DNA of 64,000 nt from Natrinema caseinilyticum (GTDB lineage Archaea; Halobacteriota; Halobacteria; Halobacteriales; Natrialbaceae). Position numbers and translations under genes: made by a program. The stretch is from assembly GCF_024227435.1 (NCBI RefSeq), contig NZ_CP100445.1:1609369-1673368 (forward strand). The letters run 5' to 3'. Numbering within the stretch: the stretch's first letter is position 1; each line of letters begins with the position of its first letter. This document shows, one piece after another, positions 42,660 to 52,681 of the stretch. Below the pieces are notes generated by a model that saw only the letters and a list, made by a program, of their open reading frames with translations, was not told the DNA's origin and made no database searches.

Positions 42660-43988
42660 ATGCGACTCTGGCGCGATCCCCTCCGGCGGCGATGGATCCT
42701 CTGGGCGACGATGGGCGTCGCCTTCTTGCTCGTCAACGCGAACCGACTCTCGACGGCGGTCCTCGCCGAGGATCTCATGGCCGCGTTCGAAACGACGGGC
42801 GCGCAACTGGGGACGCTCCACGCGTTTTTCTTCTGGGTGTACGCCGCCATGCAGATTCCGGCCGGCGTCCTGGCAGACCGCGTGGGTCCGCGACGCACCG
42901 CTGCGATCGGGACGGGGGTGATGGCCGTCGGTACGATCGGGTTCGCAGCGGCGACCACGTACGTCACGGCGGTACTCGCCCGCGGTCTGGTCGGCCTCGG
43001 CGGCAGCGTGATTTTCGTCTGTATCCTCCGGTTCTGTGCCACCTGGTTTCGCGCCGACGAGTTCGCGACGATGAGCGGACTCACGTTCACCGTCTCCGGG
43101 ATCGGCGGCGTCTTCGCGACCACTCCGCTCGCGATCGCCGTCGGGGCGGTTGGCTGGCGGACGGCGATCGGCGCGCTCGGCGTCGCGGGTTTCGTCGCCG
43201 CCGTGGCCGTGTTCGCGCTCGTCCGAGACACGCCCGCGCGTGCCGGATTCGATCCGATCGAGGGCGTCCCCGAACGGGAAACGCTAACGCACGCGCAGCT
43301 CAAATCGTCGTTCGCGGACGTGATTCGGGACCCGCTGGTCTGGATCGTCGCCCTCATGCTGTTTTGTTCGACCGGCGTGAATCTCACCCTGTTCGGACTC
43401 TGGGGCGTCCCGTACGTCGTCCAGACGTACGACGTCTCGGTCACGACGGCCTCGACGATCACCCTGCTGGGGAGTATCGGTATCATGACCGGCCCGCCGA
43501 CGATCGGCTGGCTGTCGGACCGCCTCGAGCGACGGATGGAGCTGATGGTAGCCGGCGGGGGCTGTTTCGTCGCCGCTCTCGCCCTGATCGCGGTCGTCGG
43601 GAAGCCGCCGCTGGTCGTCGTCGGGGCCGTGTTCCTGCTGGCCGGCTTCCTCGTGGGCGCGTTTCTCCTCGGCTACGCCGTCGTCAAGGACCGTCACTCC
43701 GCCGACGCGAGCGGGGTATCGACCGGGACCGTCAACGCCGGAGCGTTCGTCGGGGCCGCGGTCCTGCCGACGGTGATCGGCCGCGCGCTCGACACGTACT
43801 GGACCGGCGAACTCGTCGGCGGCGTCCGTGTCTACACGCCGCTCGGGTACCGGATCGCGTTCGCGATCGCCGCCGCCGCGGGCGCGGTCGCCTTCGGCTG
43901 TGCGCTCTGGCTCTACCGTCACGAGCGCGCGACCGCTCGAGACACCGACGCCGGTGACGTCGGCGCCGAGGGCCTCGGCGGCGAGTAG
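42660..43988 (+). CDS. MFS transporter (NNP/OPA-like)
   Basis: 442 aa from ATG 42660 (MRLWRDPLRRRWILWATMGVAF). About twelve hydrophobic segments; motif A variant GVLADRVGPRRTAAIG follows TM2, and the blocks NRLSTAVLAEDLMAAFETTGAQLG and GRALDTYWTGELV in the C-half point to the OPA/GlpT-like branch. A 32-codon upstream extension overlaps the rtcA promoter and is rejected. Substrate and direction are unknown. It is divergent from rtcA. Confidence 0.9.
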   Translation: MRLWRDPLRRRWILWATMGVAFLLVNANRLSTAVLAEDLMAAFETTGAQLGTLHAFFFWVYAAMQIPAGVLADRVGPRRTAAIGTGVMAVGTIGFAAATTYVTAVLARGLVGLGGSVIFVCILRFCATWFRADEFATMSGLTFTVSGIGGVFATTPLAIAVGAVGWRTAIGALGVAGFVAAVAVFALVRDTPARAGFDPIEGVPERETLTHAQLKSSFADVIRDPLVWIVALMLFCSTGVNLTLFGLWGVPYVVQTYDVSVTTASTITLLGSIGIMTGPPTIGWLSDRLERRMELMVAGGGCFVAALALIAVVGKPPLVVVGAVFLLAGFLVGAFLLGYAVVKDRHSADASGVSTGTVNAGAFVGAAVLPTVIGRALDTYWTGELVGGVRVYTPLGYRIAFAIAAAAGAVAFGCALWLYRHERATARDTDAGDVGAEGLGGE

Positions 43989-44062
43989 CGGAGTGGATAC
44001 GGGCACGAAAGCGGCGTGGACGCGGAGTCGCCGTCCGTCGACCGATCGCGCCCCCGAACGGG

Positions 44063-46315
44063 CTATTCTCCGTGACCCGGGTAGTCCCGCTCGAATCGGT
44101 CTTCGATCTCCGCCTCGTCGAACTGCACGATCACGGGGCGACCGTGTGGACAGGAATAGGGGTTCTCGCAGTCGTCTAACGCCGCCAGCAGGTCGACGAC
44201 CGATCCCTCCGTCAGCGAGGTGTTCCCGGTGATCGAGGGATAACAGGCCAGATCGCCGAGGAACTCGTCGGCCAGCGCGTCGACCGTCTCGGCACCGGTT
44301 TCGCGGTCGCCCGCGATGAACGACGCCAGGACGTCGCGCAACCGCGACGGCTCGAGCGTCTCGGCGAACACCGCGGGAACGGTCGTCACCGCGACGGTCC
44401 GATCGTCGATCCGATCGGCGTAGAAGCCCAGCCGCGAGAGCGCCTCGCGGTAGTGATCGAAGGCCTCGGCCTCCGCCGCCGTTAGCTCGAGTTCGACGGG
44501 CGAGGCGAGCGCCTGTGCGCTCGGATCGGTGGCGAACGCGTCCCGGAGACGCTCGTAATTGACCCGCTCGTCGGCGGCGTGCTGATCGATCAAGACGAGT
44601 CCGTCGGACGATTCACACACCAGATACGTCTCGTGAAGCTGGCCGAGGACGCGCAACGGCGGGAGCGAGTCGAAGTCCGTTTCGTCGCCAGTCGCGGCCT
44701 CGCCGGTTAGCGTCCGCTGTTCGACGGCCGCCTCGAACTTGCGGTCGGAGTCGAGACTCGAGGTGCGGTCGCCACCCGAGGCGGTCCGGTCGCTCGAGTC
44801 ACGATCGGTCCGCGACTCCCGTTTTCGTCCGGAAGTCCCGGCGAGGTTCTCGGCGACGTCGGCGGGTTCGCCGCCGCTCTCCGCCGGATCCGTGGCTGTT
44901 TCGCCCCGTCTCCCGGAGGCCGACGCGGCGTTCGACGGGTCGGCCTCTGACGGGGTGCTCGAGCCCGACGGACCGGCCTCTGACGGGGCACTCGAGCCCG
45001 ACGGACCGGCCTCTGACGGGGCACTCGAGTTCGATGTCTGCGGCCGACGGCGCGAAGTCGACTCGGCCGCCGACGCGGATTCGCTCGCCGTCGATTCGCC
45101 AGCGGCCGCGTCCGTATCGGGCCCGCCCTCGAGCGTCGATCCGCCGCCGGATGACGCGGTGCCGGACTCGCCGTCGTGTTCGGTGCCCGACGCAGCCCGG
45201 CGTTCGCCGCCGGGTTCGATCCGCGTCTCGCCCGGCGCCGACCGGCCCCGGGGCGCTCGAGACCGGAGCAGACCGTGCTCGAGCAGCGCGGATTCCACGG
45301 CGGCGTCGACTTGTCTCCGGACCGCGTCGTCGTCGTCGAACCGCACCTCTCGCTTGCGCGGGTGGACGTTCACGTCGACCGCATCGCCGGGTACCTCGAG
45401 AAAGAGGGTCACGAAGGGGTAGCGGTCACCGCCGAGTTGCGTGCCGTACGCGCCCATGATCCCCTCGCGCACCGCGTCGGCGGTCACGGCCCGGCCGTTG
45501 ACGTACGTCGCGAGGTACTCCCGGCTCGAGCGGTTGGTTTCGGGGTGGGAGACCAGCCCGGAGACGGTGTCGAGCGGTCCGGGCGGGAGCGCGTCGCCGT
45601 CGGCCTCGAGGGGGATCATCGCTGACGCGACCTCGCGCCCGTAGACGGCGAGCACGGCGGCCTGCAGGTCACCCTGGCCCGTCGTGGCGAACACTTCTCG
45701 ACCGTCGTGCGTGAGGGAAACGGCCACCTCGGGATTCGCGAGCGCGTACCGCGTGACGACGCGGTTGACGTGGGCGAACTCCGTCGCCGTCGTCTTGAGG
45801 AACTTCCGGCGAGCCGGCGTGTTGTAGAACAGGTCCTCTAGTTCGACGATCGTTCCGTCGGGACAGCCGGTCGGCTCCACGGACACGACGTCGCCGCCCT
45901 CGTAGACGAGTTCCGTCCCCGCACCGGCCGCCCCACGCGGTCGTGAGCGAACGGTCATGCGCGACACCGATCCGATCGTATGCAGCGCCTCGCCCCGGAA
46001 TCCCAGGGTCGCGACGCCGGACTCGAGATCTTCGAGGCCGTCTATCTTGCTGGTCGTGTGCTCGCGGACGGCCGCGCGGACGTCGGCCGCGAACATGCCA
46101 CGGCCGTCGTCGGCGACCCGGATTCGCTCCGTGCCGCCCGCGTCGACGGTGACGTCGACGCTCGAAGCGTCCGCGTCCAGGCTGTTCTCGACGAGTTCCT
46201 TCACCGCGCTCGCGGGCCGCTCGACGACCTCACCGGCGGCGATTCTGGCAACCGTCTCGTCGTCTAGCTGGTGGATATCGGTCTCGTCGTCGGAAGGGGT
46301 ACTCGCGTCACTCAT
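44063..46315 (-). CDS. mutL: DNA mismatch repair protein MutL (endonuclease-proficient type)
   Basis: 750 aa. The GHKL ATPase N-terminus has IAAGEVVERPASAVKELVENSLDA (N box), DDGRGM and TLGFRGEAL. A long acidic Ser/Pro/Gly/Asp-rich linker (about 350-560) includes three tandem 11-residue repeats. The C-terminal dimerisation/nuclease domain has DQHAADERVNYE near residue 575, an exact match to DQHA(x)2E(x)4E, the metal-binding endonuclease motif of MutL in organisms without MutH and Dam, and CPHGRP near residue 721. It therefore should nick the error strand itself. Its partner mutS lies 3.6 kb downstream, not in one operon. Confidence 0.97.
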   Translation of the reverse strand: MSDASTPSDDETDIHQLDDETVARIAAGEVVERPASAVKELVENSLDADASSVDVTVDAGGTERIRVADDGRGMFAADVRAAVREHTTSKIDGLEDLESGVATLGFRGEALHTIGSVSRMTVRSRPRGAAGAGTELVYEGGDVVSVEPTGCPDGTIVELEDLFYNTPARRKFLKTTATEFAHVNRVVTRYALANPEVAVSLTHDGREVFATTGQGDLQAAVLAVYGREVASAMIPLEADGDALPPGPLDTVSGLVSHPETNRSSREYLATYVNGRAVTADAVREGIMGAYGTQLGGDRYPFVTLFLEVPGDAVDVNVHPRKREVRFDDDDAVRRQVDAAVESALLEHGLLRSRAPRGRSAPGETRIEPGGERRAASGTEHDGESGTASSGGGSTLEGGPDTDAAAGESTASESASAAESTSRRRPQTSNSSAPSEAGPSGSSAPSEAGPSGSSTPSEADPSNAASASGRRGETATDPAESGGEPADVAENLAGTSGRKRESRTDRDSSDRTASGGDRTSSLDSDRKFEAAVEQRTLTGEAATGDETDFDSLPPLRVLGQLHETYLVCESSDGLVLIDQHAADERVNYERLRDAFATDPSAQALASPVELELTAAEAEAFDHYREALSRLGFYADRIDDRTVAVTTVPAVFAETLEPSRLRDVLASFIAGDRETGAETVDALADEFLGDLACYPSITGNTSLTEGSVVDLLAALDDCENPYSCPHGRPVIVQFDEAEIEDRFERDYPGHGE
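44941..45029. repeat. 33-bp tandem repeat inside mutL
   Basis: Three 33-bp units begin at 44941, 44974 and 45007, encoding on the minus strand a PSEAGPSGSS(A/T)-type 11-residue repeat in the disordered linker of MutL. Length changes here would keep the frame and be tolerated, so the repeat number may vary between strains. Confidence 0.85.
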
Positions 46316-46490
46316 GATGTGTCGGCGTCGGCACGACCATCGGTCCCGACGCGCCAGGTGTGCTGGCTATCCCTACAGAAGCCGGCTGGTTAGGTCTTCC
46401 GTCCTCGGACACCGCCTCGACGACAGGGTCGTCGGATCGAAACACGCCCCACCGAACCGCCTCGGAACTGAGACCGCCTCGCGAGCGCGG

Positions 46491-47291
46491 TCAGTCCTCG
46501 AGCCCGAGATCCTGCGACATCGAATTCCCCGCCCGCGGGACGCCCTTGACGGTGACCGTCTCGCCGTTCATGAACGAGGCGGCGGGGCTCGAGAGGAACT
46601 GGGCGACGTCGGCGATCTCTTCGGGGTGGCCGATGCGGCGGTCGGCCTTCTCGCGGGGCGGCATGTCCTCGCTTTCGATCCCGAGCGTCTCGGCGACGCC
46701 CGGCGTCTGGATGAGACCGGGAGCGATGCAGTTGATCCGGATACCGTATTCGGCCCACTCGGTGGCGAGCGTCTCGGTCAGACGGATGATCGCCGCCTTC
46801 GAGGCGCCGTAGTGACTTTCGCCGGGAGCGGCGTGCTGGCCGTTGACGCTCGAGAGGTTGATGATGGCGCCGCCGTCGCCCTCGCGCATGACCTCGCCCG
46901 CGAGCTGGGTGCAGTGGACGGTACTGTTGAGATTGAGGTCGACGATCGTCTTCCAGCCGTTCTCGGAGATGTCTTCGAACGGCGCGACGAACTCCCCGCC
47001 CGCGTTGTTGACGAGGATATCGATATCGCCGAACGCGTCGACGGTTTCGTCGACCAGGTTCTGGACCTGCTCTCGCTCGCGGACGTTACACTCGACGGCG
47101 AGCGCCTCGCCCGCGTCGTCGGCCTCGTTGATTCCTTCCGCTACCGGCCCCACGCGGTCCATGGACCGCGAGCAGATCGCGACGTTCGCGCCGCTCGCCG
47201 CGAGCGTCTCCGCGATCGCCTGTCCGATCCCCTGGCTCGCCCCGGTGACGATGGCGGTCCGTCCCGCAACGTCGTAGTCTGGTTCGTGCAT
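46491..47291 (-). CDS. SDR-family oxidoreductase
   Basis: 266 aa classical short-chain dehydrogenase. The dinucleotide motif TGASQGIGQ is at about residues 16-24, NNAGG near 88-92, and the catalytic Ser in NLSSVNGQ with Tyr/Lys in YGASK completes the triad. The C-terminal substrate region ends IGHPEEIADVAQFLSSPAASFMNGETVTVKG, the usual SDR ending. It likely oxidises or reduces a hydroxyacyl or sugar substrate; which one is unknown. It is transcribed towards mutL, 175 bp away. Confidence 0.93.
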   Translation of the reverse strand: MHEPDYDVAGRTAIVTGASQGIGQAIAETLAASGANVAICSRSMDRVGPVAEGINEADDAGEALAVECNVREREQVQNLVDETVDAFGDIDILVNNAGGEFVAPFEDISENGWKTIVDLNLNSTVHCTQLAGEVMREGDGGAIINLSSVNGQHAAPGESHYGASKAAIIRLTETLATEWAEYGIRINCIAPGLIQTPGVAETLGIESEDMPPREKADRRIGHPEEIADVAQFLSSPAASFMNGETVTVKGVPRAGNSMSQDLGLED

Positions 47292-47458
47292 CGTGCTAAC
47301 GGGGGTCTTTCGGTCTCAAAATTCTACCGATGACCGGCAGCGAGACGGGGATTCGAATCGACGCTCCCGGTGCTCGAACCGGCGATACCGGTCCCGGTTT
47401 TCCCCGTTCGAGAGGTTTTTGAACCGCGTTCCTTTGATAGCGCCTACCGTCGAGTCGC

Positions 47459-48754
47459 GTGACACGATTTACGTCAGTCGCGCTCCTGAGAAACAGGGAG
47501 TTCGCGGCGCTGGCCGGAACCGCGTTCGCGAGGAGCCAGGCGTACTCGACGATCCTGATCGCGCTGGCACTGTACGCCGACCTCTTTCGGACGTCCGGAT
47601 TCGTCGAGGGGCTGTTCGGTGCGATGTTCGCGCTCGTCCAGTTGCTCATCGTCCTGCCGCTCGGCCGGAAAGTGGATACGGGGAACGCAAAGCGGTACCT
47701 GCTCGCCGGTTTCCTGCTCAACGTCGGCGTCTTCGTCGGGTTCGTTTTCGTGACCAGCCCGGCCCACGTCGTCCTCGTTCGGATGGTCCAGGGGCTCAGC
47801 GCGAGTATCCTCTGGATTACGGGCGCTGCGATCGTCGGCGAGATCAGCCCCGACGACCAGCAAGGGCGGTGGCTCGGCGCGTACAACCAGTTCGCGTCAA
47901 TCTCGTCGCTGGCCGGCGATCTGGTCGGCGGGTACCTGCTGTTCGCCTACGGCTTCACCGCGACGTACGTCGTTCTCTCGGCGATCACGATGGGATCGTT
48001 CGTCCTCGTCTTCGCCTTCCTCCGCGACAACCCCGGCGGCCGGAAGGACCCCGAGGAAGCCGGCGGCGCGGAGACGTTTCGAGCGCTGCTCGGGCTTCCG
48101 ATGCTTCGGGCGCTGGTGGGCTTTCGATTCTTCTTCAGCTTCGGGAAGATGGCGGTCATCCTCTTTCTCCCCATTTACGCGCGGACGAGTTTCGGCATCT
48201 CCGCGTTCGCCATCGGCTGGATCATGGCCGGCGGGAAGCTCACGAAAGCGCTCACACAGGGCTTCGTCGGTAACCTCACGGACCGCCACGGCATGGAACA
48301 CTACTTCGTCGCCACCGGCGCGATCCTCTACGGAATCGGTACCGCTGCGATCCCGCTGGCCGCGTACGCCGAGGGACGGATCGATCCCCTCACGGTGACG
48401 GTACACGGAGACACACAGACCCTCGGCGGCGCCTTCGTCGCGCTCTTTCTCGCCTACTCCCTGCTCGGAATCGCCGATTCCATCCGGCTGCCGGCGAGCA
48501 TGTCGCTGTTCGTCGACGAGGGCGGGCAGTACGACTCCGTCGCGAGCGCCATGTCGCTGCGATCGATCTCCTGGAAGGTCGGTCAGGTGACGGGACCGAT
48601 CCTCGTGGGGACGACGATGGACTTCGTCTCCACCGAAGCGGGATTCTTCCTCGCCGCCGGATTCATCGTCGTCGCGACCGCGGCCTTCGTCGTGACCGCC
48701 CGACGCGCCCACTCGAGACGCATCGTGACGGACGAACCGTCTCCCGGTGACTGA
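47459..48754 (+). CDS. MFS transporter
   Basis: 431 aa starting at GTG 47459 (VTRFTSVALLRNREFAALAGTAFARS). About 12 membrane segments are seen; the loop 2-3 motif is QLLIVLPLGRKVDTGNAKRYLLAG, a weak motif A. The C-half holds QYDSVASAMSLRSISWKVGQVTGPILVGTTMD, a helix typical of the family. It is divergent from the SDR gene with a gap of 167 bp. Substrate is unknown; drug or sugar export is possible. Confidence 0.87.
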   Translation: MTRFTSVALLRNREFAALAGTAFARSQAYSTILIALALYADLFRTSGFVEGLFGAMFALVQLLIVLPLGRKVDTGNAKRYLLAGFLLNVGVFVGFVFVTSPAHVVLVRMVQGLSASILWITGAAIVGEISPDDQQGRWLGAYNQFASISSLAGDLVGGYLLFAYGFTATYVVLSAITMGSFVLVFAFLRDNPGGRKDPEEAGGAETFRALLGLPMLRALVGFRFFFSFGKMAVILFLPIYARTSFGISAFAIGWIMAGGKLTKALTQGFVGNLTDRHGMEHYFVATGAILYGIGTAAIPLAAYAEGRIDPLTVTVHGDTQTLGGAFVALFLAYSLLGIADSIRLPASMSLFVDEGGQYDSVASAMSLRSISWKVGQVTGPILVGTTMDFVSTEAGFFLAAGFIVVATAAFVVTARRAHSRRIVTDEPSPGD

Positions 48755-48958
48755 CGGCGGCTCCTGTCACCACGCTGGCATCTCGTTTATCAGTCCGCCG
48801 TCTGCCACCCCCTCGTCTTCACATCACCAGGTCCGCGTATCGATACGCGAGCACGGCAACCCGTGAGACGCGCGTTCGATCGACGGGCCGACGTGATCGG
48901 GCGCACCGAACGTCGCCGACAAGAAGATCTTTACCGTCTGAAATAGGTATCACGTGTC

Positions 48959-49447
48959 ATGGGTACGCACACGGAAGGCAGCGTCGACGCGATTCACATC
49001 GCTTCGGAAGCCGGGGCGGAGATGCAGTCGCTGACGGACGTCAAAGCGGTCGCCGACCGCGGACTCGAGGGCGACCGATACTTCGACCGGGCGGGGTCGT
49101 GGTCGGGGGAAAAGGGCCGGGACCTCCCGCCGGAGGACCGAGCGCTCACGCTCTTCGAAGCCGAGACGCTCGACATCGTCGAGCGGGACGCCGGCATCGA
49201 ACTCGAGCCGGCCGATCACCGACGGAATATTACCACCAGAAACGTCGCCGTCGATCACCTGCTCGACGAGCGGTTTCAGATCGGAGAAGCGGTCTGCGAA
49301 GGGACCGAGATCTGCGAGCCGTGTGCGTACCTCGAGTCACTCACCGAGGAGGGCGTCCTCAGCGCGCTCGTCCACCGGGGCGGGTTGAACGTCAAGATCG
49401 TCTCCACCGGGGAGGTCTCCGTCGGCGATCAGATAACCGTTCTGTAG
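48959..49447 (+). CDS. MOSC-domain protein
   Basis: 162 aa. The MOSC (Moco sulfurase C-terminal) domain covers most of it, with VAVDHLLDERFQIGEAVCEGTEICEPCAYLESL and LNVKIVSTGEVSVGDQI. Two conserved Cys lie near residues 119 and 122 (CEPC). MOSC proteins carry sulfur to, or act on, molybdenum cofactor; the molybdate/sulfate-type carrier at 60.4 kb is not linked to it. It has its own TATA region near 48935 (GAAATAGGTAT) and no operon partner. Confidence 0.9.
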   Translation: MGTHTEGSVDAIHIASEAGAEMQSLTDVKAVADRGLEGDRYFDRAGSWSGEKGRDLPPEDRALTLFEAETLDIVERDAGIELEPADHRRNITTRNVAVDHLLDERFQIGEAVCEGTEICEPCAYLESLTEEGVLSALVHRGGLNVKIVSTGEVSVGDQITVL

Positions 49448-49572
49448 GCCCACTGCGAGGGGAACGGCCCGACGGACACGGTCGTGACTGGAGCGACACG
49501 TCACCTGGAAACACCGGCATCCGTTCGAAATAATATCATAACGAACATACGATTTCACACCGAATTCCGTCT

Positions 49573-49773
49573 ATGAGCTCGTCGAACTACGCCCAATTTT
49601 TTCGGTCCCTGGCCGTTCTGAGCGTGCTTGCGGTCCTCCTATCGGCCCTCTTCGCGCCTCCCGATCCGTTCACGCAACTGCTGTACGTCGGTCCGTTGCT
49701 GATCGGTGCACTCGTCCTTTCGTACGTTCACGCGTACACGGATCGCCTCGAAGCGTTGGAAAGCGCGTTCTGA
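49573..49773 (+). CDS. Small two-TM membrane protein
   Basis: 66 aa. Two hydrophobic helices (about 10-30 and 34-52) are joined by the short loop PPDPFTQ, and a charged C-tail (DRLEALESAF) follows. It looks like a haloarchaeal-specific family, but I cannot name it. It begins about 125 bp after the MOSC gene with an AT-rich patch before it, so it has its own promoter. It is convergent with mutS. Confidence 0.75.
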   Translation: MSSSNYAQFFRSLAVLSVLAVLLSALFAPPDPFTQLLYVGPLLIGALVLSYVHAYTDRLEALESAF

Positions 49774-49881
49774 TTCCCGCTTTCGACCGGCCGGCGCCGG
49801 AATCGATAGTGAGGTGACGTCGACAGCGGCCGGGCCGACCGCAGGCGACTCGAGACGGGCCGCAATCGAACGAAGGGGCGA

Positions 49882-52581
49882 TCACTCCTCGAGTCGCTCC
49901 TGTAGCTCCTGTACTTTCGAGATCAGTTCGACCGGCGGCGTCGTGTTCACGTCGATCGCCTCGAGATCCGCGAGGACGGCCTCCGTTTCGGGATCGAGCC
50001 GTTTCTCGGCCCGTTCGGCTTCGGTCGCCGCACCGCCGTCCGTCGATGCGGCCTGTGACTGCGTCCGGGACCGCTCGGCGGTCTGCATCGTCCCGCTGCC
50101 CAGATCGAAGACGGCCTGAACGGGTTCGCTCGAGCCGCCCTTGGCTTCGATCGCCTTCTCGTCGCGAAGGCGCTCGAGGACGGCTCTCGAGCGCTCGACG
50201 ACGGGATCCGGCACCCCCGCGAGATCGGCGACGTGGATCCCGTAGGAGCGGTCGGTTGGCCCGTCGCGAACCGTTCGCAGGAACGTCACGTCGCCGTCGC
50301 GCTCGTCCGCGGCGACGTGGACGTTCGCGACGCGGGGGAGGTTCTCCGCGAGCCCGGTCAGTTCGTGGTAGTGGGTCGCAAAGAGCGTCTTCGCTTTCAC
50401 TTCGTTGTGCAGATACTCCGTCGCAGCCCAGGCGATCGAGATGCCGTCGTAGGTCGCGGTTCCTCGCCCGACTTCGTCCAGGATCACCAGCGACTCGTCG
50501 GTCGCGGCGTGGAGGATGTTCGAGAGTTCGCTCATCTCCACCATGAACGTCGAGCGCCCCTGTGCGAGTTCGTCCAGCGCGCCGACGCGGGTGAAGATGC
50601 CGTCGACAAGCCCGATGTCGGCCTCCTTCGCCGGGACGAAGCTTCCGATCTGAGCCAGCAGGACGATACACGCGACCTGGCGCATGTACGTCGATTTGCC
50701 GGACATGTTCGGCCCGGTCACCACGAGGAATCCGCGGTCGTCGTCCAGGCGAACGTCGTTCGGGACGAACTCCGTCGTCTGCTCGACGACCGGATGTCTC
50801 CCCTGCTCGATCTCGAGGCGATCCTCCCGATGTAAGTCCGGCCGGACCCACCGGTTCTCGGCCGCGTGCGTCGCCAGACTCGCGAGCGCGTCGACCGTCG
50901 CAAGCGCCCGTCCGACGTCCTGTAGCAGTTCGGCACGCGACGCGACTTCCTCGCGAAGCGCCTCGAAGAGTTCGTACTCGAGGTCACCGCGTCGGTCCTC
51001 GAGACGAAGGATTTCGCGCTCTTTCTCCTCGAGTTCGGCGGTCGTGAACCGCTTCGAATTCTTCAGCGTCTTGATCTCCTCGTAGTGATCCGGCACGCCG
51101 TCGGCGGCGGATTTGCCGACCTGGATGTAGTAGCCATCGGTCTTGTTTCGGTCGACGGTCACGTGCGAGAGACCGTACTGGCGCTTCTCGCGTTCGGCGA
51201 GCGTGTCGAGCCACTCTTTGATCTCCTCGTGGCGCTCGATCACCTCGTCTAAGTCGTCGTCGTAGCCGCGCCGGAGGAGTCCCCCCTGAGTCACCGTCGA
51301 CGGCGGTTCCGGTGCGATAGCCTCCGCGAGCGTCTCGCGGAGGTCACGCGCCGCGTCTCCATCGGGCGACTCGACGGTCGCGGACAGCGGCGACTCGGCC
51401 AGTTCCGGACTCGAGGCGACCGTTTCGGCCAGCGCGGGCAGGACCGAGAGCGTGTTCTGGACCGCCAGCAGGTCCCGCGCATCCGCGCTGCCGTGCGTCG
51501 CTTTCGACGCGAGCCGAGCCAGATCGTACGCGTCACCGAGGGCCGCCTGGATCTCGTCCCGCGCCAGTGCCGCCGACGAGAGCGCGGCGACGCTCTCCTG
51601 GCGGGCTTCGAGCGCATCGAGGGAGCGCTGCGGGCGCTGGAGCCACTCCTTCAAGAGGCGGCCGCCGGCGCTGGTCTCGGTGTGGTCGATCGTCGCGAAC
51701 AGCGACCCGTCGCGGTCGCCTTGCATGGTCTCGGTCAACTCGAGGTTGCGCTGGGTGGTCGCGTCCAGCGTGACGTGATCGGCGCCGTGGTGGGCCTGAA
51801 TGCGGGTCATCGACGCAAGGACGCCGACCCCGGTCTCCTCGACGTACGAGAGGATAGCTCCGGCAGCAGCGATCGCCGGCTCGGCGACCGACAACCGCTC
51901 GACGATTTCCGTCCCGAACTGCTCGTGAACCCGGTGGGTTCCCCGCTTCGGCGCGAACGCTTCGGTCTCGTGGAGCGTCAGCGTCGCATCGCTGCGTTCC
52001 CGAATCCGGTTCAACAGGTCGTCGTCGGTCCGGACGTCGGGTCCCGGCAGAATCTCGACCGGATCGAACCGGTAGAGTTCCGTCAGCGCGTCGTCCGCGT
52101 CCGCGGCCGTCGCGACGAGAAAGCGGCCGGTCGTCACGTCCGCGAAGGCGAGTCCGTAGCCGTCATCGGTCGACGAGCGGCCGTTCGAACCGCCGGCGTC
52201 GCTACCCGCATCGACGACCGCCGCGAGGTACTGGGCGTCGGCGTCGCCCGTTTCGAGCAACGTCCCGGGAGTGACGACGCGGACGATCTCACGCGCGTGG
52301 CCGGAATCGGTCTCGTACTGATCGGCGACGGCGACGCGGTAGCCGCGCTCGACGAGCGCCTTGAGGTAGGGCGTGAGGTCGTCTATCGGCACGCCGGCCA
52401 TGGGATACGACGAGCCGTGCGAGGACTTCTGGGAGACTTTGAGGTCGAGTTCCGCGCTGACCGTTTCCGCGTCCTCGCCGAAAAACTCGTAGAAATCGCC
52501 ACACTGCATGGCAAGCAGTTCCGCTTCGGTCTCGTCTTTGAGCGAAAAGAACTCGCCGACGATACCCGTCGCCTCGGTCAT
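49882..52581 (-). CDS. mutS: DNA mismatch repair protein MutS
   Basis: 899 aa from ATG 52581 (MTEATGIVGEFFSLKDETEAELL). Domain I has the mismatch-binding MQCGDFYEFFGEDA (the Phe-x-Glu wedge, GDFYEFF). Domains II and III follow, then the ABC ATPase with Walker A GPNMSGKST near residue 621-629, LAQGRSTFMVEMSE (signature), DEVGRGTATYDG (Walker B) and ATHYHELT. The C-terminal linker contains Ala/Ser/Gln-rich residues before a short helical tail. It is the mutS1 type that works with MutL (44.1 kb). A 56-codon upstream extension in the open frame is rejected. Confidence 0.97.
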   Translation of the reverse strand: MTEATGIVGEFFSLKDETEAELLAMQCGDFYEFFGEDAETVSAELDLKVSQKSSHGSSYPMAGVPIDDLTPYLKALVERGYRVAVADQYETDSGHAREIVRVVTPGTLLETGDADAQYLAAVVDAGSDAGGSNGRSSTDDGYGLAFADVTTGRFLVATAADADDALTELYRFDPVEILPGPDVRTDDDLLNRIRERSDATLTLHETEAFAPKRGTHRVHEQFGTEIVERLSVAEPAIAAAGAILSYVEETGVGVLASMTRIQAHHGADHVTLDATTQRNLELTETMQGDRDGSLFATIDHTETSAGGRLLKEWLQRPQRSLDALEARQESVAALSSAALARDEIQAALGDAYDLARLASKATHGSADARDLLAVQNTLSVLPALAETVASSPELAESPLSATVESPDGDAARDLRETLAEAIAPEPPSTVTQGGLLRRGYDDDLDEVIERHEEIKEWLDTLAEREKRQYGLSHVTVDRNKTDGYYIQVGKSAADGVPDHYEEIKTLKNSKRFTTAELEEKEREILRLEDRRGDLEYELFEALREEVASRAELLQDVGRALATVDALASLATHAAENRWVRPDLHREDRLEIEQGRHPVVEQTTEFVPNDVRLDDDRGFLVVTGPNMSGKSTYMRQVACIVLLAQIGSFVPAKEADIGLVDGIFTRVGALDELAQGRSTFMVEMSELSNILHAATDESLVILDEVGRGTATYDGISIAWAATEYLHNEVKAKTLFATHYHELTGLAENLPRVANVHVAADERDGDVTFLRTVRDGPTDRSYGIHVADLAGVPDPVVERSRAVLERLRDEKAIEAKGGSSEPVQAVFDLGSGTMQTAERSRTQSQAASTDGGAATEAERAEKRLDPETEAVLADLEAIDVNTTPPVELISKVQELQERLEE

Positions 52582-52681
52582 GTGCAGTGAGTATCTTCCC
52601 AGCGCAAAAACCCTGCGGGATCCACGGTGAAAGTGATCCGAAGAGACGGAGGCAGAACGCCATCCGATCGGCCGGGAGCGA

